Assembly: GCA_030123625.1 (NCBI GenBank) | Contig: CP126121.1 | Coordinates: 2,396,179-2,460,178, forward strand | Direction: 5' to 3' | Source: Nitrospira sp. | GTDB lineage: Bacteria; Nitrospirota; Nitrospiria; Nitrospirales; Nitrospiraceae | Length of the DNA: 64,000 bases | Part shown: piece after piece, positions 17,274 through 26,171 of the stretch | Layout: every line of letters begins with the position of its first letter | How positions within the stretch are numbered: the first letter of the stretch is position 1 | Position numbers and translations under genes: made by a program | The notes under the pieces: generated by a model | What the model was told of the DNA's origin: nothing | The model's database searches: none | What the model saw: the letters and a program-made list of their open reading frames with translations, nothing else

Positions 17274-17729
17274 ATGCCAAAAACAAAGAGGGGCAACAAG
17301 AGGGACAAGGTGATCAAGGTCAGAGACTTTGATTCCATGACCGTCGGCCAGGTGATGGAGAAAGAAGTGCAATTCGTGCGTATGAGGACGAAGGGTGATG
17401 TGATTGCTTCCCTGCTCATCGAAGGATTCGGGGCTGTCCCGGTCGTAGAGAACGGGCGGAAATTGACCGGCATCGTCAGCGAACATGATTTGTTGGGAGC
17501 CGTCGACGACGGCCACCGGCTCGGTGCCGTTGCGGCGAAGGACATCATGACGGCCAACCCTTACTCGGTCAGACCGGAAACGACGCTCGGAACCTTGGTG
17601 CATGTGCTGCGGGCAAGCGATCTCATTCGTGTCCCGGTCGTGGACGCCAAGGATAGACTGGTCGGCATCATCGCAAGGCGCGATGTGTTGAGGACGTATC
17701 TCGCCACCGGGGGAAAACGACAACAGTGA
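17274..17729 (+). CDS. CBS-domain pair protein
   Basis: 151 residues with a basic N-terminal tail (about 1-18) and two CBS motifs: TVGQVMEKEVQFVRM (about 22-78) and VAAKDIMTANPYSVR (about 85-145, ending VVDAKDRLVGIIARRDVL). Stand-alone CBS pairs bind adenosyl nucleotides and act as energy or redox sensors for partner proteins. A strong GGAGG precedes the ATG. It is followed seven bases later by a second CBS-pair gene, with which it shares the phrase VGI(I/L)ARRD and which is probably a paralogue in the same operon. Confidence 0.88.
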   Translation: MPKTKRGNKRDKVIKVRDFDSMTVGQVMEKEVQFVRMRTKGDVIASLLIEGFGAVPVVENGRKLTGIVSEHDLLGAVDDGHRLGAVAAKDIMTANPYSVRPETTLGTLVHVLRASDLIRVPVVDAKDRLVGIIARRDVLRTYLATGGKRQQ

Positions 17730-17736
17730 GGACTCT

Positions 17737-18171
17737 ATGAGACAAACCGAGTTCTTCATGAAAGCGACGGATCCGAAGACCTTGACCGTCGGACAGTTGA
17801 TGCAGGATGCGGTCACGCGATGCACGGCGCGCACCGACGCCTCGACGATCGCCCACATGATGACGCACCGGAACTTCGGGAGCCTTCCGGTTGTGGAAGA
17901 GGACGGCACACTGGTCGGGATCGTGACGGAATACGATCTCCTGCAGGCCATGCTCGATGGGCGCGATCTTCGGAAAGTGCTTGCCACGGAAATCATGTCC
18001 GCCCATCCCGTGACTGTGACGGAGGACCAGACACTCGCCCAAGTGGCTGATTTGTTCCAGGACCGCTATCTTACCCGAGTCCCGGTGGTCCGAAACAACA
18101 AGCTGGTCGGGATTCTGGCGCGGCGGGATTTGCTGTTCGGATACATGAGAGCGTCGCAATATTGGTCGTGA
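17737..18171 (+). CDS. CBS-domain pair protein (second of two)
   Basis: 144 residues, two CBS motifs: TVGQLMQDAVTRCTA (about 14-70; GSLPVVEEDGTLVGIVTEYD) and VLATEIMSAHPVTVT (about 78-135; TRVPVVRNNKLVGILARRD). No other domain. It lies seven bases after the first CBS gene and presumably forms a heteromer or works in parallel with it. Downstream is a 217-bp stretch with no recognisable gene before the cupredoxin. Confidence 0.88.
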   Translation: MRQTEFFMKATDPKTLTVGQLMQDAVTRCTARTDASTIAHMMTHRNFGSLPVVEEDGTLVGIVTEYDLLQAMLDGRDLRKVLATEIMSAHPVTVTEDQTLAQVADLFQDRYLTRVPVVRNNKLVGILARRDLLFGYMRASQYWS

Positions 18172-18388
18172 GAATCGACGAAGCGCGAATATGAGTACGG
18201 CGCGCTTCGTTTTGCCCTCCCGATTGTCTCCGGTGAAGCCATGCACCAACATCGAGGGAGAGTTCCGCCAGCTGTGGCGCATCGTCCACCATACTTTAAC
18301 CGCTGCCTTGCCGAACGCGCATGGCACTGAAGGAAGATGTGAAGATATACGCAGCCACGCGATAGCCCGCATGGGGCAGTGACGAAGA

Positions 18389-18922
18389 ATGATGAGTGTC
18401 ATGAGAAGCAAGGGACTCTTGCCGGTCTTCCCCTGGATGTATTTGATTGCCGCGCTTGCATCGTGCATTGATGTGCTCGGCCTACCCGAGGCTCATGCCA
18501 AGGAGTTCTGGTTTGAAGCGCAGGAGCTGGGTAAGGAGAAGGGTGTTTTCGAGATGGGGGAAACGGAAATCTGGCTCCCTACCGCTGTGGTCATCGACCA
18601 GAAAGAGGATCTCAATGAACCCTTATGGTTTGTCGTTCAAAATTCAACCGGCATCGATCACGAATTCGCGGTAGGGGGGCTTTTCATGCTGGTACCGGAA
18701 GAAGAGGCGATCCCCGAGATAAAGTTGGATCCTGAATCCGCAGGGCTGCTCCCCAGAAGCATCTCGGTGCCGCTTCACATCGGGGTGAGGGCGGGAGAGA
18801 CGAAGAAAGTTCAGGTTGCGCCGCGTGGGTTGGTCGGTGAGGAAAACTTGGGGGCTCGATATCAGTACTTTTGTCCCAAACACAAGGATATCCGAGTCAG
18901 CGGGTTCATCTATGTGGACTAG
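18389..18922 (+). CDS. Periplasmic cupredoxin-like protein
   Basis: 177 residues. An N-terminal hydrophobic stretch (about 8-30) ending near EAHA is a probable signal peptide. The mature domain has the late cupredoxin pattern: His91 in GIDHEFAVGG, then Cys162 and His165 in YFCPKHKDIRVSGFIYVD; these would be copper ligands. The fourth ligand is not certain. Cupredoxins shuttle electrons between periplasmic enzymes. Several in-frame ATGs occur at the start (18389, 18392, 18401). It is convergent with the NDH-2 gene. Confidence 0.75.
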   Translation: MMSVMRSKGLLPVFPWMYLIAALASCIDVLGLPEAHAKEFWFEAQELGKEKGVFEMGETEIWLPTAVVIDQKEDLNEPLWFVVQNSTGIDHEFAVGGLFMLVPEEEAIPEIKLDPESAGLLPRSISVPLHIGVRAGETKKVQVAPRGLVGEENLGARYQYFCPKHKDIRVSGFIYVD

Positions 18923-19049
18923 GCGGATCACATCAGCACCCTCCAATATTCAGCGGAACGACAATGGAGCGACTTGTTCCTGCAAGGATGTCCCGCGTTC
19001 AGCGCATCGACCCGCCTCACAATAGGCTCAGCTCCGCTGAGATTTCAAA

Positions 19050-19129
19050 GCTTCATGGGCCCTCCTTGTTGTTTGACATCTGTTCAGATCGTTTCAACGG
19101 GAGTTGTATTATGTCATCGGTTTCGTATT
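19050..19129 (-). repeat. Degenerate second copy of the DUF2934/NDH-2 leader
   Basis: On the minus strand this 80-bp stretch aligns with the leader at 20914-20996 at about three quarters of positions, including a conserved TTGAAA and the ribosome binding site AAGGAGG followed by CCCATGAAGC. Here the start codon leads into ATGAAGCTTTGA, a three-codon dead end. It lies just downstream of the NDH-2 stop, so the NDH-2 and DUF2934 genes are bracketed by direct copies. Confidence 0.65.
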
Positions 19130-19175
19130 TCTTATTAAGGAACAGCTTAAATGAGTCTGACCATCACGGCTGTCT

Positions 19176-20594
19176 CTATATAGGGGAGTCGCTATCAGGG
19201 CGCAAGCCGTATCGCGGAGGACCGTGCGAGGCTTCGTTCTCAGTTGCCGGCAGTCCGAAGTCCGAGTGGATGATGAGTGGCTTGAAGGATTCGGTAGGTT
19301 TCGGTCGGTTGGCTGCCGCGTGCGGGATACGGGAGCGCTTTGTTCGAAAGTGGACCAGATCCTTCGAAAAGAGCACATCAAGAGTCCAGTCCATGGCCAC
19401 GAGCAATTTCTTTTCAAAGCGAGGCAGCTTCAGCAAGTAAATCGTCCGCCACAGCCACCAGGCGATGAAGCCTGAGAAGTTCACGCCGAGAATGTTCGCG
19501 ACGCCGGTCCGTCTCCCGATGGGAGCCAGGAGTCCGAGCGTCGAGTAGAGGAACGGTCTCATCTGGTCGCCTCGCAGGGTGGCCAGGATATTCTGGGCTG
19601 CGACTCTCCCTTCGCGCAGCGCATGTTGCGCGGTCGGGGGGTGGGATCCACCGGTCTTGCGATCCGGCACGAGCGCACAGTCGCCGAAGGCCCAGAGACC
19701 AGGCCATCCGGGCACTTCCAGGTACTCGTTGACAAGCACCCGGCCCTTCGTTTTCGGGCAGGGCAAGGTGTCCAAGAGGGCGTGCGGGCGGGTGCCGGCG
19801 GTCCAGACCAGCGTATTGGTCGGCACCGTCGTCCCATCGCTGAACGTGACGTCGCGGTCGGTCACGGCGGTGACTTTACAGCTCGCATGGATTTCCACCT
19901 TCTGCTCGATGAGTTTGCGCTGCGCGTAGGCACCGAGCTTCTCCCCCAGTTCCGGCAAAATGAATTTCCCCGCGCTGACCAGGATGATCCGAAGCATGTC
20001 TTCCCGCAGATGGGGAAAATACCGCAGCGCCTCCCGCAGAAAGTCATTCATGGCCGCGACGGTCTCGACCCCGGCGAAGCCGCTGCCGGCCACGACGTAA
20101 TTCAGTAAGGGCGCACGGAGCGACGCCCCACACTCAAAGTCCGCCTCTTCCAGATTCGCGATGAGGTGGTTGCGCAGCACAATCGCATCATCCAACGATT
20201 TCATGGTCAGCGCCTGGCCTGCCAAGCCTGGGATGTTGAAGAAGTTCGTGGTGGAGCCGAGGGCCAATACCAAGTGGTCGTAGGGCAGCGAGTGGCAATG
20301 TTGCTCATGCCCATGCGACAGACCGACACGTTGATGCTGGAGATCAATGGCTTCGATCTCGCCGTGAAAGAACGTCACACGACGCAGCAGCCTGCGGATC
20401 GGGCTGACGATATTGGTGATATCGAGGTCGCTTGCGGCGACTTCATGCAGCATCGGGGTGAAGAGGAAAAAGTTGTCCTGGTTGACGAGGGTCACGTCCA
20501 AGGCGGCTCCGCGCGCCAATGCGCGTTCGAACTCCAACGCGGCGTACATCCCGCCGAATCCTCCACCCAGAATCAACACGCGCGGCTTGGTCAT
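19176..20594 (-). CDS. ndh: Type II NADH dehydrogenase (NDH-2) family FAD oxidoreductase
   Basis: 472 residues from ATG 20594, chosen because AGGAGG lies seven bases upstream; a GTG six bases earlier would overlap that site. FAD Rossmann motif LILGGGFGGMYAAL at the N-terminus, NAD-binding motif VVAGSGFAGVETVAAM (about 168-184), and the flavoprotein GDCA motif (LWAFGDCALVP). The C-terminus carries an amphipathic membrane-anchoring region (FSGFIAWWLWRTIYLLKLP). It should pass electrons from NADH to quinone without pumping protons. The ATG overlaps the TGA of the upstream DUF2934 gene (ATGA). The last 40 residues are low in similarity and may be extra. Confidence 0.88.
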   Translation of the reverse strand: MTKPRVLILGGGFGGMYAALEFERALARGAALDVTLVNQDNFFLFTPMLHEVAASDLDITNIVSPIRRLLRRVTFFHGEIEAIDLQHQRVGLSHGHEQHCHSLPYDHLVLALGSTTNFFNIPGLAGQALTMKSLDDAIVLRNHLIANLEEADFECGASLRAPLLNYVVAGSGFAGVETVAAMNDFLREALRYFPHLREDMLRIILVSAGKFILPELGEKLGAYAQRKLIEQKVEIHASCKVTAVTDRDVTFSDGTTVPTNTLVWTAGTRPHALLDTLPCPKTKGRVLVNEYLEVPGWPGLWAFGDCALVPDRKTGGSHPPTAQHALREGRVAAQNILATLRGDQMRPFLYSTLGLLAPIGRRTGVANILGVNFSGFIAWWLWRTIYLLKLPRFEKKLLVAMDWTLDVLFSKDLVHFRTKRSRIPHAAANRPKPTESFKPLIIHSDFGLPATENEASHGPPRYGLRPDSDSPI

Positions 20595-20920
20595 GCCCAC
20601 ACCTCCTCATTGCTGTTGAGTTCCAAGATCAGTTCGCCTACCAGCCTCCTGAGTCGGGCGTTCTCGCGCTTCAGGCGGGCTTCGCGTTCGGTTCGTTGAG
20701 CGACCTCACACGTCTTCGGAACGTCGACGAGAAGGATCTGTTGCTCCGCGGCCAACCAATCGTCCAAGGCGTGGCCGTCTTGCCGCCCACGCCGCTCATA
20801 TAGCGCGAAGGCCACTGCTGCTATACACCGGTGGAGCTGATCGCCTGATCCGTTCGGGCTGTCGGTCGCCGCAGGTGCGGTACGAGCATCGCGTTCCTGG
20901 ATCAAATTGTTAGGCTTCAT
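20591..20920 (-). CDS. DUF2934 domain protein with C-terminal coiled coil
   Basis: 109 residues from ATG 20920, with AAGGAGG six to seven bases upstream. The core IAAVAFALYERRGRQDGHAL followed by DDWLAAEQQIL is a DUF2934 domain (about 30-66). The rest (REARLKRENARLRRLVGELI) is a heptad-like coiled coil reminiscent of the end of IS3-type OrfA proteins, but there is no HTH, so this is probably only compositional similarity. The gene overlaps the NDH-2 start by four bases, implying coupled expression. DUF2934 has no known biochemical function. Confidence 0.75.
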   Translation of the reverse strand: MKPNNLIQERDARTAPAATDSPNGSGDQLHRCIAAVAFALYERRGRQDGHALDDWLAAEQQILLVDVPKTCEVAQRTEREARLKRENARLRRLVGELILELNSNEEVWA

Positions 20921-20996
20921 GGGTCCCTCCTTGTAGATTTGACGTCCGTTCAGTGATTGTTTCAACGGAGTTGTGTGACGTCACAGCTTACGTATT
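20914..20996 (-). promoter_or_regulatory. Leader of the DUF2934-NDH-2 pair, with 12-bp palindrome
   Basis: Upstream of the minus-strand start at 20920. It contains the perfect palindrome TGTGACGTCACA (20974-20985), a TTGAAA that could serve as a -35 element, and AAGGAGG. A degenerate copy lies at 19050-19129, downstream of NDH-2. The palindrome is CRP-like in sequence (TGTGA/TCACA) but with a two-base rather than six-base centre. Confidence 0.5.
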
Positions 20997-21013
20997 GGTA
21001 CGACGAATACCTG

Positions 21014-21376
21014 CTATCGTGCCGGTCGATCGAAATGTCTTCTCATGTCTTCCGACTCATGACCGGATCGCAATCGCGCCGGACCGGGGCCGGATTCCGG
21101 CCCCAGCAGACCTGACCCAGGGCCGATGGACGGAGACAGGGGAAATGTCGGTGAGCCAAGATCCGGGCTTCGTGGCGGAATATGCGAGTCCGGGAGGGCG
21201 CTTGGGACACGTGACGTACCCGATCCGCCGTGAGCGTTCGGACTGTCCATGATATCGGGTGATCCAGCGGGGTTTGTTCGACGATGGCCGTATAAGTCAG
21301 GACCTTGACCGTACACGACGGCACCATACGCCAGAAGGATCGCGGCCAACATCGATCCGAGGAGGATATCCTTCAT
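21014..21376 (-). CDS. Small exported Pro/Gly/Ser-rich protein
   Basis: 120 residues from ATG 21376 (GAGGGAG upstream). A clear signal peptide, MKDILLGSMLAAILLAYGAV with cleavage probably after VYGQG, is followed by a low-complexity mature part rich in P, G, S and H (GSPTFPLSPSIGPGSGLLGP). No domain is recognised. It starts 38 bp after the adaptor stop and is probably the last gene of the efflux operon. Confidence 0.6.
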   Translation of the reverse strand: MKDILLGSMLAAILLAYGAVVYGQGPDLYGHRRTNPAGSPDIMDSPNAHGGSGTSRVPSALPDSHIPPRSPDLGSPTFPLSPSIGPGSGLLGPESGPGPARLRSGHESEDMRRHFDRPAR

Positions 21377-21414
21377 CGTCCACTCCCTCTTGTTCCCTCG
21401 TCGAACGCGACGGT

Positions 21415-22734
21415 TCATTCGAAGAGATTTGAAATAGTCGTATCCGTTTTCCAGGCCCTTCGCTTCTCGCCCGCCGGCTCGCGACCATCCTCAAACGTGT
21501 TTCGGCGCCTCGTTTCGTCGCTTGGCTTCAACAAGGATGAAGAGCTGCCGGACACCAGATGGGTCCTCATGACTTCTTGTGCCAAGGAGTCCGCGCTGAT
21601 GAATTCGTTATCGTAGACGTCGGTCTGATATTCCTCGGTGTCGGCTTTCGCCAGAGACGACCAGACGGATTGACCGACATCGTTGACGCGGATTTTTGTG
21701 ACCGTCGAGAGGCCGGGCCTGACGGGATGCTCGCGCAGTTCCTCGGCCTCCAGCGCGATCCGTACCGGCACCCGTTCCGTGATGTGGATAAAGTTACCGG
21801 TGGAGTTGTCCGGCGGCAACAGCGCGAACGGGCTTCCGGTGCCGGGCACCAAGCCTTCCACCGTGCCGCGAAACGTATGTTTGCCGCCGTAGAGATCCAC
21901 GCGCACTTCGGCCGTCTGGCCAGGCCGAATGTCCACCAAGTCGGTTTCGCGCAAGTTGGCTTCCACCCAGAGATGGTCCAGCGGAACGATCGTCATGAGA
22001 TTCGTGCCCGGCTTGACCCGGTCGCCGACCTGCGCCTTCCGTTTGGCCACGTATCCGGACGTCGGCGCTCGGATCTGCTGCCGCGTATATTCGAGATGGG
22101 CGTCGATGAACTCATGTTTCGCCAGTTCGACCGCCGGATGTTCCATCACGGTCGTGCCGCCGATCCGAGCGTCGAGCGCGTCGTATTCGGCCTGTGTTTC
22201 CCGCACATCGGCTTCCAATGCCTGCAAGTGATCCAGCGCATTCTGCAGAATCTGCTTCGACACGGCTCCGCTGGGCACCCCTCGGCGGTATCGATCGATG
22301 TCGTGACGGATCACATCGTGCCTGGCCCTGCGAGCCGCCAATTTTTCCGCCAGTTGCCGTTGCGTAAAAAAGAGCGAGTTGATGTGGCGGACCGCCTCGC
22401 CGAGTCGACCGCGCGCACGTCCCAGCGCCGCCGAGGCTTCATGCTCATCGAGACGGACCAACACATCGCCTCGATTTACGAACTGAGTCTCCTCGAACAG
22501 CACCTGCGTGATGATGCCGCTGGCCTGTGCCGTGACCGGCACGAGATTGCCGGTCACATAGGCATTGTCGGTTTGAATCCAATGCCGGGCCGTCGTCCAC
22601 CAATATCCGCCATAGACCAAGCCCGCAAGGCTCAGCACGAGCGCCACGATCAACAGCCGCCGGTTGCGCTGCGCGTGCAGCGACTCTTCAACCAGCTGCG
22701 GCGACGGCGGGAGAATGGAATGGGTCTCGCTCAT
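21415..22734 (-). CDS. EmrA-type membrane fusion protein of a drug efflux pump
   Basis: 439 residues from ATG 22734; it starts four bases after the stop of the outer-membrane channel gene. One N-terminal membrane helix (LLIVALVLSLAGLVYGGYWW), then a barrel-sandwich/lipoyl domain (TDNAYVTGNLVPVTAQASGI), long coiled-coil hairpin (about 115-215) and a beta-barrel, as in EmrA/HlyD. It links the MFS pump to the outer-membrane channel. The C-terminal 50 residues (after FISADSLAQEVM) extend beyond the usual EmrA end and are basic. Confidence 0.9.
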   Translation of the reverse strand: MSETHSILPPSPQLVEESLHAQRNRRLLIVALVLSLAGLVYGGYWWTTARHWIQTDNAYVTGNLVPVTAQASGIITQVLFEETQFVNRGDVLVRLDEHEASAALGRARGRLGEAVRHINSLFFTQRQLAEKLAARRARHDVIRHDIDRYRRGVPSGAVSKQILQNALDHLQALEADVRETQAEYDALDARIGGTTVMEHPAVELAKHEFIDAHLEYTRQQIRAPTSGYVAKRKAQVGDRVKPGTNLMTIVPLDHLWVEANLRETDLVDIRPGQTAEVRVDLYGGKHTFRGTVEGLVPGTGSPFALLPPDNSTGNFIHITERVPVRIALEAEELREHPVRPGLSTVTKIRVNDVGQSVWSSLAKADTEEYQTDVYDNEFISADSLAQEVMRTHLVSGSSSSLLKPSDETRRRNTFEDGREPAGEKRRAWKTDTTISNLFE

Positions 22735-22738
22735 ACGG

Positions 22739-24250
22739 TCAACTCGTCGGCTCCTCCGGTTTCTTTTCGACATCGAGATTGTCGTATCCGCCGCCTAACG
22801 CCTCAATGAGATCCACCGCCGCGACCAGTTGATCGCTCTCCAGCGCCCGCAGAGCATATTCCTGTTCCAGCACCGGATAGCGATGGCGAAGGACTTCCCG
22901 ATCGTCGTCCAGTCCTGACACGACCCGCACGTTCGCGAGGCGCCAGTCCTCGGTGAGCGACGTCACCAAGCGGTGATGCGACTCCAGCATCTCGCGCGTC
23001 GACTGCCAGGCGCTCAGGCTATCCGCGACTTCCCGCAGGGCGTCGAGCAGCGTGTCGTTATACAGTTCCACCGCCGCGTCGTACTCCGCCCGGTGCACCG
23101 CCAGTTCGCCTCGCAAGCGGCCGCCTTCGAAGATCGGCAAGCGCAGGCCCGGCGCGACGCCGTAGGAAAAACTCTGTCCTGAGAACAGAAAATTGGCCAA
23201 CTTATCGGCGCCGTGGCTGGTGAACGCCAAGGCGTTGAAACCGACGAAGGCGGTCAGATCGATCGTCGGGTAGAATTGCGTCCTGGCGACCTTCACCATC
23301 CGAGCGGCGGAGTAGGCGCGATACAGCGCCGCGGCCAAATCGGGCCGGTGGACCAGCAATCCGCTCGAGAGGTGCTCAGGAACGGGCACTTGCTCAGGAA
23401 TGGTTGCGGAAGGAGCCGTGAAGAGGTGTCGACCGTCGTCCGGTCCTTTGCCCATGAGGCGAGCGAGCAAATTACGCTGGATATCCAACTGATCGTGAAC
23501 CGAGGCTTGGCGTGTGACCGCCGCTTCGTAGTCGGCGACGGCTTGTTTCACCGCTAAGTCGTTATCTAATCCAAGTTTGGACCGGGTCTCCGCGAGAATC
23601 CGAAGACGGCGGCGTAGATCGACGATGGCGTGGATCAACTCCAGTTGACGATGAAGCGCATGGCCTCGGAAGTAGGCGCGGGCGATGCCGGTGGTCAGCC
23701 GGAGTCGGACTTCAGCCCGTTCCGCTTCTTCGGCTGCCGCGTGGCCGAGCGCCGCTTCGAGCGTCGCGCGATATTTGCCCCAGAAGTCGAACTCGTACCG
23801 AAAGGTGAGGGGATTGATCATGCCGAGCAGAATTCGGGCTCCCCCGGCTTCAGGATTCAGCGCCGCGAAGACTCCGTGCTGCGAGATGCGCTCGTAGGTG
23901 AGCGACGCGTCGGCATCCAGGAAGGGAAGCAGGCGTGCGCCTTCCACACGCACCAACCCTTGCGCTTCCCGCAAGCGAGCCGAGGCCACCTTGAGCCCCG
24001 GGTTGTCGCGCAGCGCCGTCTCTATCAGTTGGTTGAGCTCGGCGTTCTGAAATTGTTCCCACCACCGGTCGTCAGGCCACTTGTGCAACCGGTTGGTCAC
24101 CTCCGCGAGGGTTTCCTGCAACTCCGGCGGCGCTATAGAGGTAGCCGGCGGATCGCCTTTCGGAATCCAACCGCAGCCGGTGATCACGAACATGACCGAC
24201 AGACAGAGGCTCGAGACGTAGGAGGAGACGGTCGAGCGGCTTTCGGTCAT
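22739..24250 (-). CDS. Outer-membrane efflux lipoprotein, NodT/OprM family
   Basis: 503 residues. Signal peptide with lipobox ITGC (MFVITGCGW), so lipidated. Two OEP repeats (about 70-260 and 280-480) with GLKVASARLREAQGL-like helices, the TolC-type channel fold. It provides the exit duct for the MFS-MFP pump encoded on either side: its start overlaps the stop of the MFS gene by four bases (ATGA) and its stop is four bases from the adaptor start. Confidence 0.92.
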   Translation of the reverse strand: MTESRSTVSSYVSSLCLSVMFVITGCGWIPKGDPPATSIAPPELQETLAEVTNRLHKWPDDRWWEQFQNAELNQLIETALRDNPGLKVASARLREAQGLVRVEGARLLPFLDADASLTYERISQHGVFAALNPEAGGARILLGMINPLTFRYEFDFWGKYRATLEAALGHAAAEEAERAEVRLRLTTGIARAYFRGHALHRQLELIHAIVDLRRRLRILAETRSKLGLDNDLAVKQAVADYEAAVTRQASVHDQLDIQRNLLARLMGKGPDDGRHLFTAPSATIPEQVPVPEHLSSGLLVHRPDLAAALYRAYSAARMVKVARTQFYPTIDLTAFVGFNALAFTSHGADKLANFLFSGQSFSYGVAPGLRLPIFEGGRLRGELAVHRAEYDAAVELYNDTLLDALREVADSLSAWQSTREMLESHHRLVTSLTEDWRLANVRVVSGLDDDREVLRHRYPVLEQEYALRALESDQLVAAVDLIEALGGGYDNLDVEKKPEEPTS

Positions 24251-25845
24251 GGTTGCTCCATTATTTCTTCCGCCTGCAACTCGCGCACGGCTTCCGCCTG
24301 CTTCAAGGCCGGCACGCGGCTGGAATGCGCGAACCAGACCAGCATCGCAATCCCCAGACAGAGAGAGCTCGACAGGAGGAACGCGTCATTCAAGGCGAGG
24401 ATGCCGGACGCCTGCTTGATCGTCAGTTGCACCTTGCGTTGAATCATGGCGGGATCGAAACCGAGTGCCTCGAGTTTAGTCGTGAACTGATTGAGCGCGT
24501 CATACGAAGCCGAGATTCTTCCGCCGAAATGGTCGCTGAGTTGCAGTTGATGAAAGGGGAGGCGGCGGAAGACGACGATCCCTTGCCAGGTGATCCCCAT
24601 CGCGCCGGCCGCGATGCGAAGAATATTGGCCGTCTCCGCGGCGCGAAGCATTTGCTCGCCGGAAAGGCCGTGCAACGTCAACACGGTCAACGGCGTGAAA
24701 AACGAGCCGAGGAAGACCCCCTCGAGCACCATCGGCCAAAAGATTTGATCGTACGAGTGGGGATCATCGAAGAGGCCGATCCAATAAAACGTGGCGGCGA
24801 ATCCCAGGCCGTTCAAGCAAGCCAGCCATCGGACATCCAGCCGTTTTGCGATTTCGTGCATCACGGCGATCATCGGCATACCGAGCAAAAGCATGGGCAG
24901 GAACACCAGACCGGCCAGCTCGGAGGAATAGCCCATCAACATCTGCAGTTGAACGACGAAGAGAGAAAGCAGTCCTTGAATCGAAAAGAAGCCCAGACCC
25001 AGACAGAGTAGGCCGACCGAGAAATTCCGATGCGCGAATAACCGAAGATCCATCGCCGGACGGCGTTCCCCGAGCTCCCAGACGATCCAGATCGGGACAG
25101 CCACGACGACGACGACCAGCATGCCGCGTAGAAGCGGATCGTCGAACCAATCAAAGTCGTTTCCTCCGTTCAAAATCGTCTGGAGGCTGCCGAAGATCAC
25201 GGCCAACAGGACAAATCCAACGAGGTCAAACGGCTCATGGCGAACATCATGACGTTTTCCATGGAACAAGGCGGCTGCCAGGGCGGCGATGAACAGCGCC
25301 AGGACGATGTTGAGATAGAACAGGGCACGCCAGTTCCAATGATCAGCAAGCCAACCGCCGGTCGCCAGTCCCAACGTAAACGGCATCAACGTGAAAAATC
25401 CCCAGATCGCCAGACCCAACGACTTCAGGTGATCGGGATACTCCTTGATCAGCAAGGATTGGCTCAGCGGCAAGGTGACACCGCCGGCAAGACCGAGAAG
25501 GACGCGAGCCGACACGAAGCCTGCAATGCCGTCGGCCGTCGCGCAGAATGCCGATGCCGCTGCGTAGGCGATGAAGGCGACGCCCAGGACGCGTGGTTCT
25601 CCATAGCGGTCGGAGAACCAGCGCGCGAGGGGAAAACCCAGGGCCAGGGCGATCATGAAATTCGTCTGCGCCCACCTCCCGAAGCTGGGCAGCACGCCGC
25701 CTAAGTTTCCCACCGCGTGCGGTTCCAGCGCCACATAGGAGCCGGCGTTGAACAGCACCACGATGTGGGCGAGGCCCAACATGAGGTTGAGAAGGATGAA
25801 GTGCCATCCGAGGCATCGGGTCTCTTGATGATCACATGTCGTCAT
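24247..25845 (-). CDS. MFS drug:H+ antiporter, DHA2/EmrB-like
   Basis: 532 residues with about 14 membrane segments. Motifs of the DHA2 family are visible: PLARWFSDRYGEPRVL near loop 2-3 and RVLLGLAGGVTLPLSQSLLI in helix 5 (motif C-like). It expels toxic compounds with proton influx and works with the EmrA-like adaptor and lipoprotein channel downstream. First gene of the operon; the sigma-54 promoter sits about 120 bp upstream. Confidence 0.9.
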   Translation of the reverse strand: MTTCDHQETRCLGWHFILLNLMLGLAHIVVLFNAGSYVALEPHAVGNLGGVLPSFGRWAQTNFMIALALGFPLARWFSDRYGEPRVLGVAFIAYAAASAFCATADGIAGFVSARVLLGLAGGVTLPLSQSLLIKEYPDHLKSLGLAIWGFFTLMPFTLGLATGGWLADHWNWRALFYLNIVLALFIAALAAALFHGKRHDVRHEPFDLVGFVLLAVIFGSLQTILNGGNDFDWFDDPLLRGMLVVVVVAVPIWIVWELGERRPAMDLRLFAHRNFSVGLLCLGLGFFSIQGLLSLFVVQLQMLMGYSSELAGLVFLPMLLLGMPMIAVMHEIAKRLDVRWLACLNGLGFAATFYWIGLFDDPHSYDQIFWPMVLEGVFLGSFFTPLTVLTLHGLSGEQMLRAAETANILRIAAGAMGITWQGIVVFRRLPFHQLQLSDHFGGRISASYDALNQFTTKLEALGFDPAMIQRKVQLTIKQASGILALNDAFLLSSSLCLGIAMLVWFAHSSRVPALKQAEAVRELQAEEIMEQP

Positions 25846-26171
25846 AAGAAGGTTCGTTCGGCGGAACGCGGTGTGCTACGGGTGCTCATCTGCTAAGGTC
25901 TCCGTACAAAGGTCATCTAAAAATGGTGAATGTGTGTAAATCAGCCTCTATCTGGAGGGGGGACCGCAAGGGTTGTGCCTATTCAAAAGCATAGTTTCAA
26001 CATACTGATATTTAAGGCGTGAGATGGGTTTTCTCCCTAAACCGCAAAGGACAATGACTGAGAGCCCACGATGTGTCGTGATTCATCGCGGACTCTACTC
26101 ACGACGGATCGAGGTCTCTGATGATGCGAAGGAAACGGAGAGGGTACGTACGGGACGGAGGTGCGAGGGCG
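25846..26171. other. Control region of the efflux operon
   Basis: 326 bp between the sigma-54 activator gene and the MFS gene, both on the minus strand. Besides the -24/-12 promoter (25966-25981) there is an inverted repeat CACGA-TGTG-TCGTG at 26067-26080, 86 bp upstream of the promoter: the right range for an enhancer-binding site. No gene is supported here. Confidence 0.5.
25966..25981 (-). promoter_or_regulatory. Sigma-54 (-24/-12) promoter of the efflux operon
   Basis: On the minus strand TAGGCACAACCCTTGC matches TGGCAC-N5-TTGC at all but the second base, with GG and GC exactly ten bases apart. Transcription would start near 25954 and give a leader of about 110 nt before the MFS start codon at 25845. 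A sigma-54 activator gene lies directly upstream, which supports the call. Confidence 0.75.

Noticed and set aside
20591-20920. IS3-type OrfA transposase
   Set aside because: Only the coiled-coil end resembles OrfA; there is no HTH, no OrfB and no terminal inverted repeats, and the front half is a DUF2934 domain.
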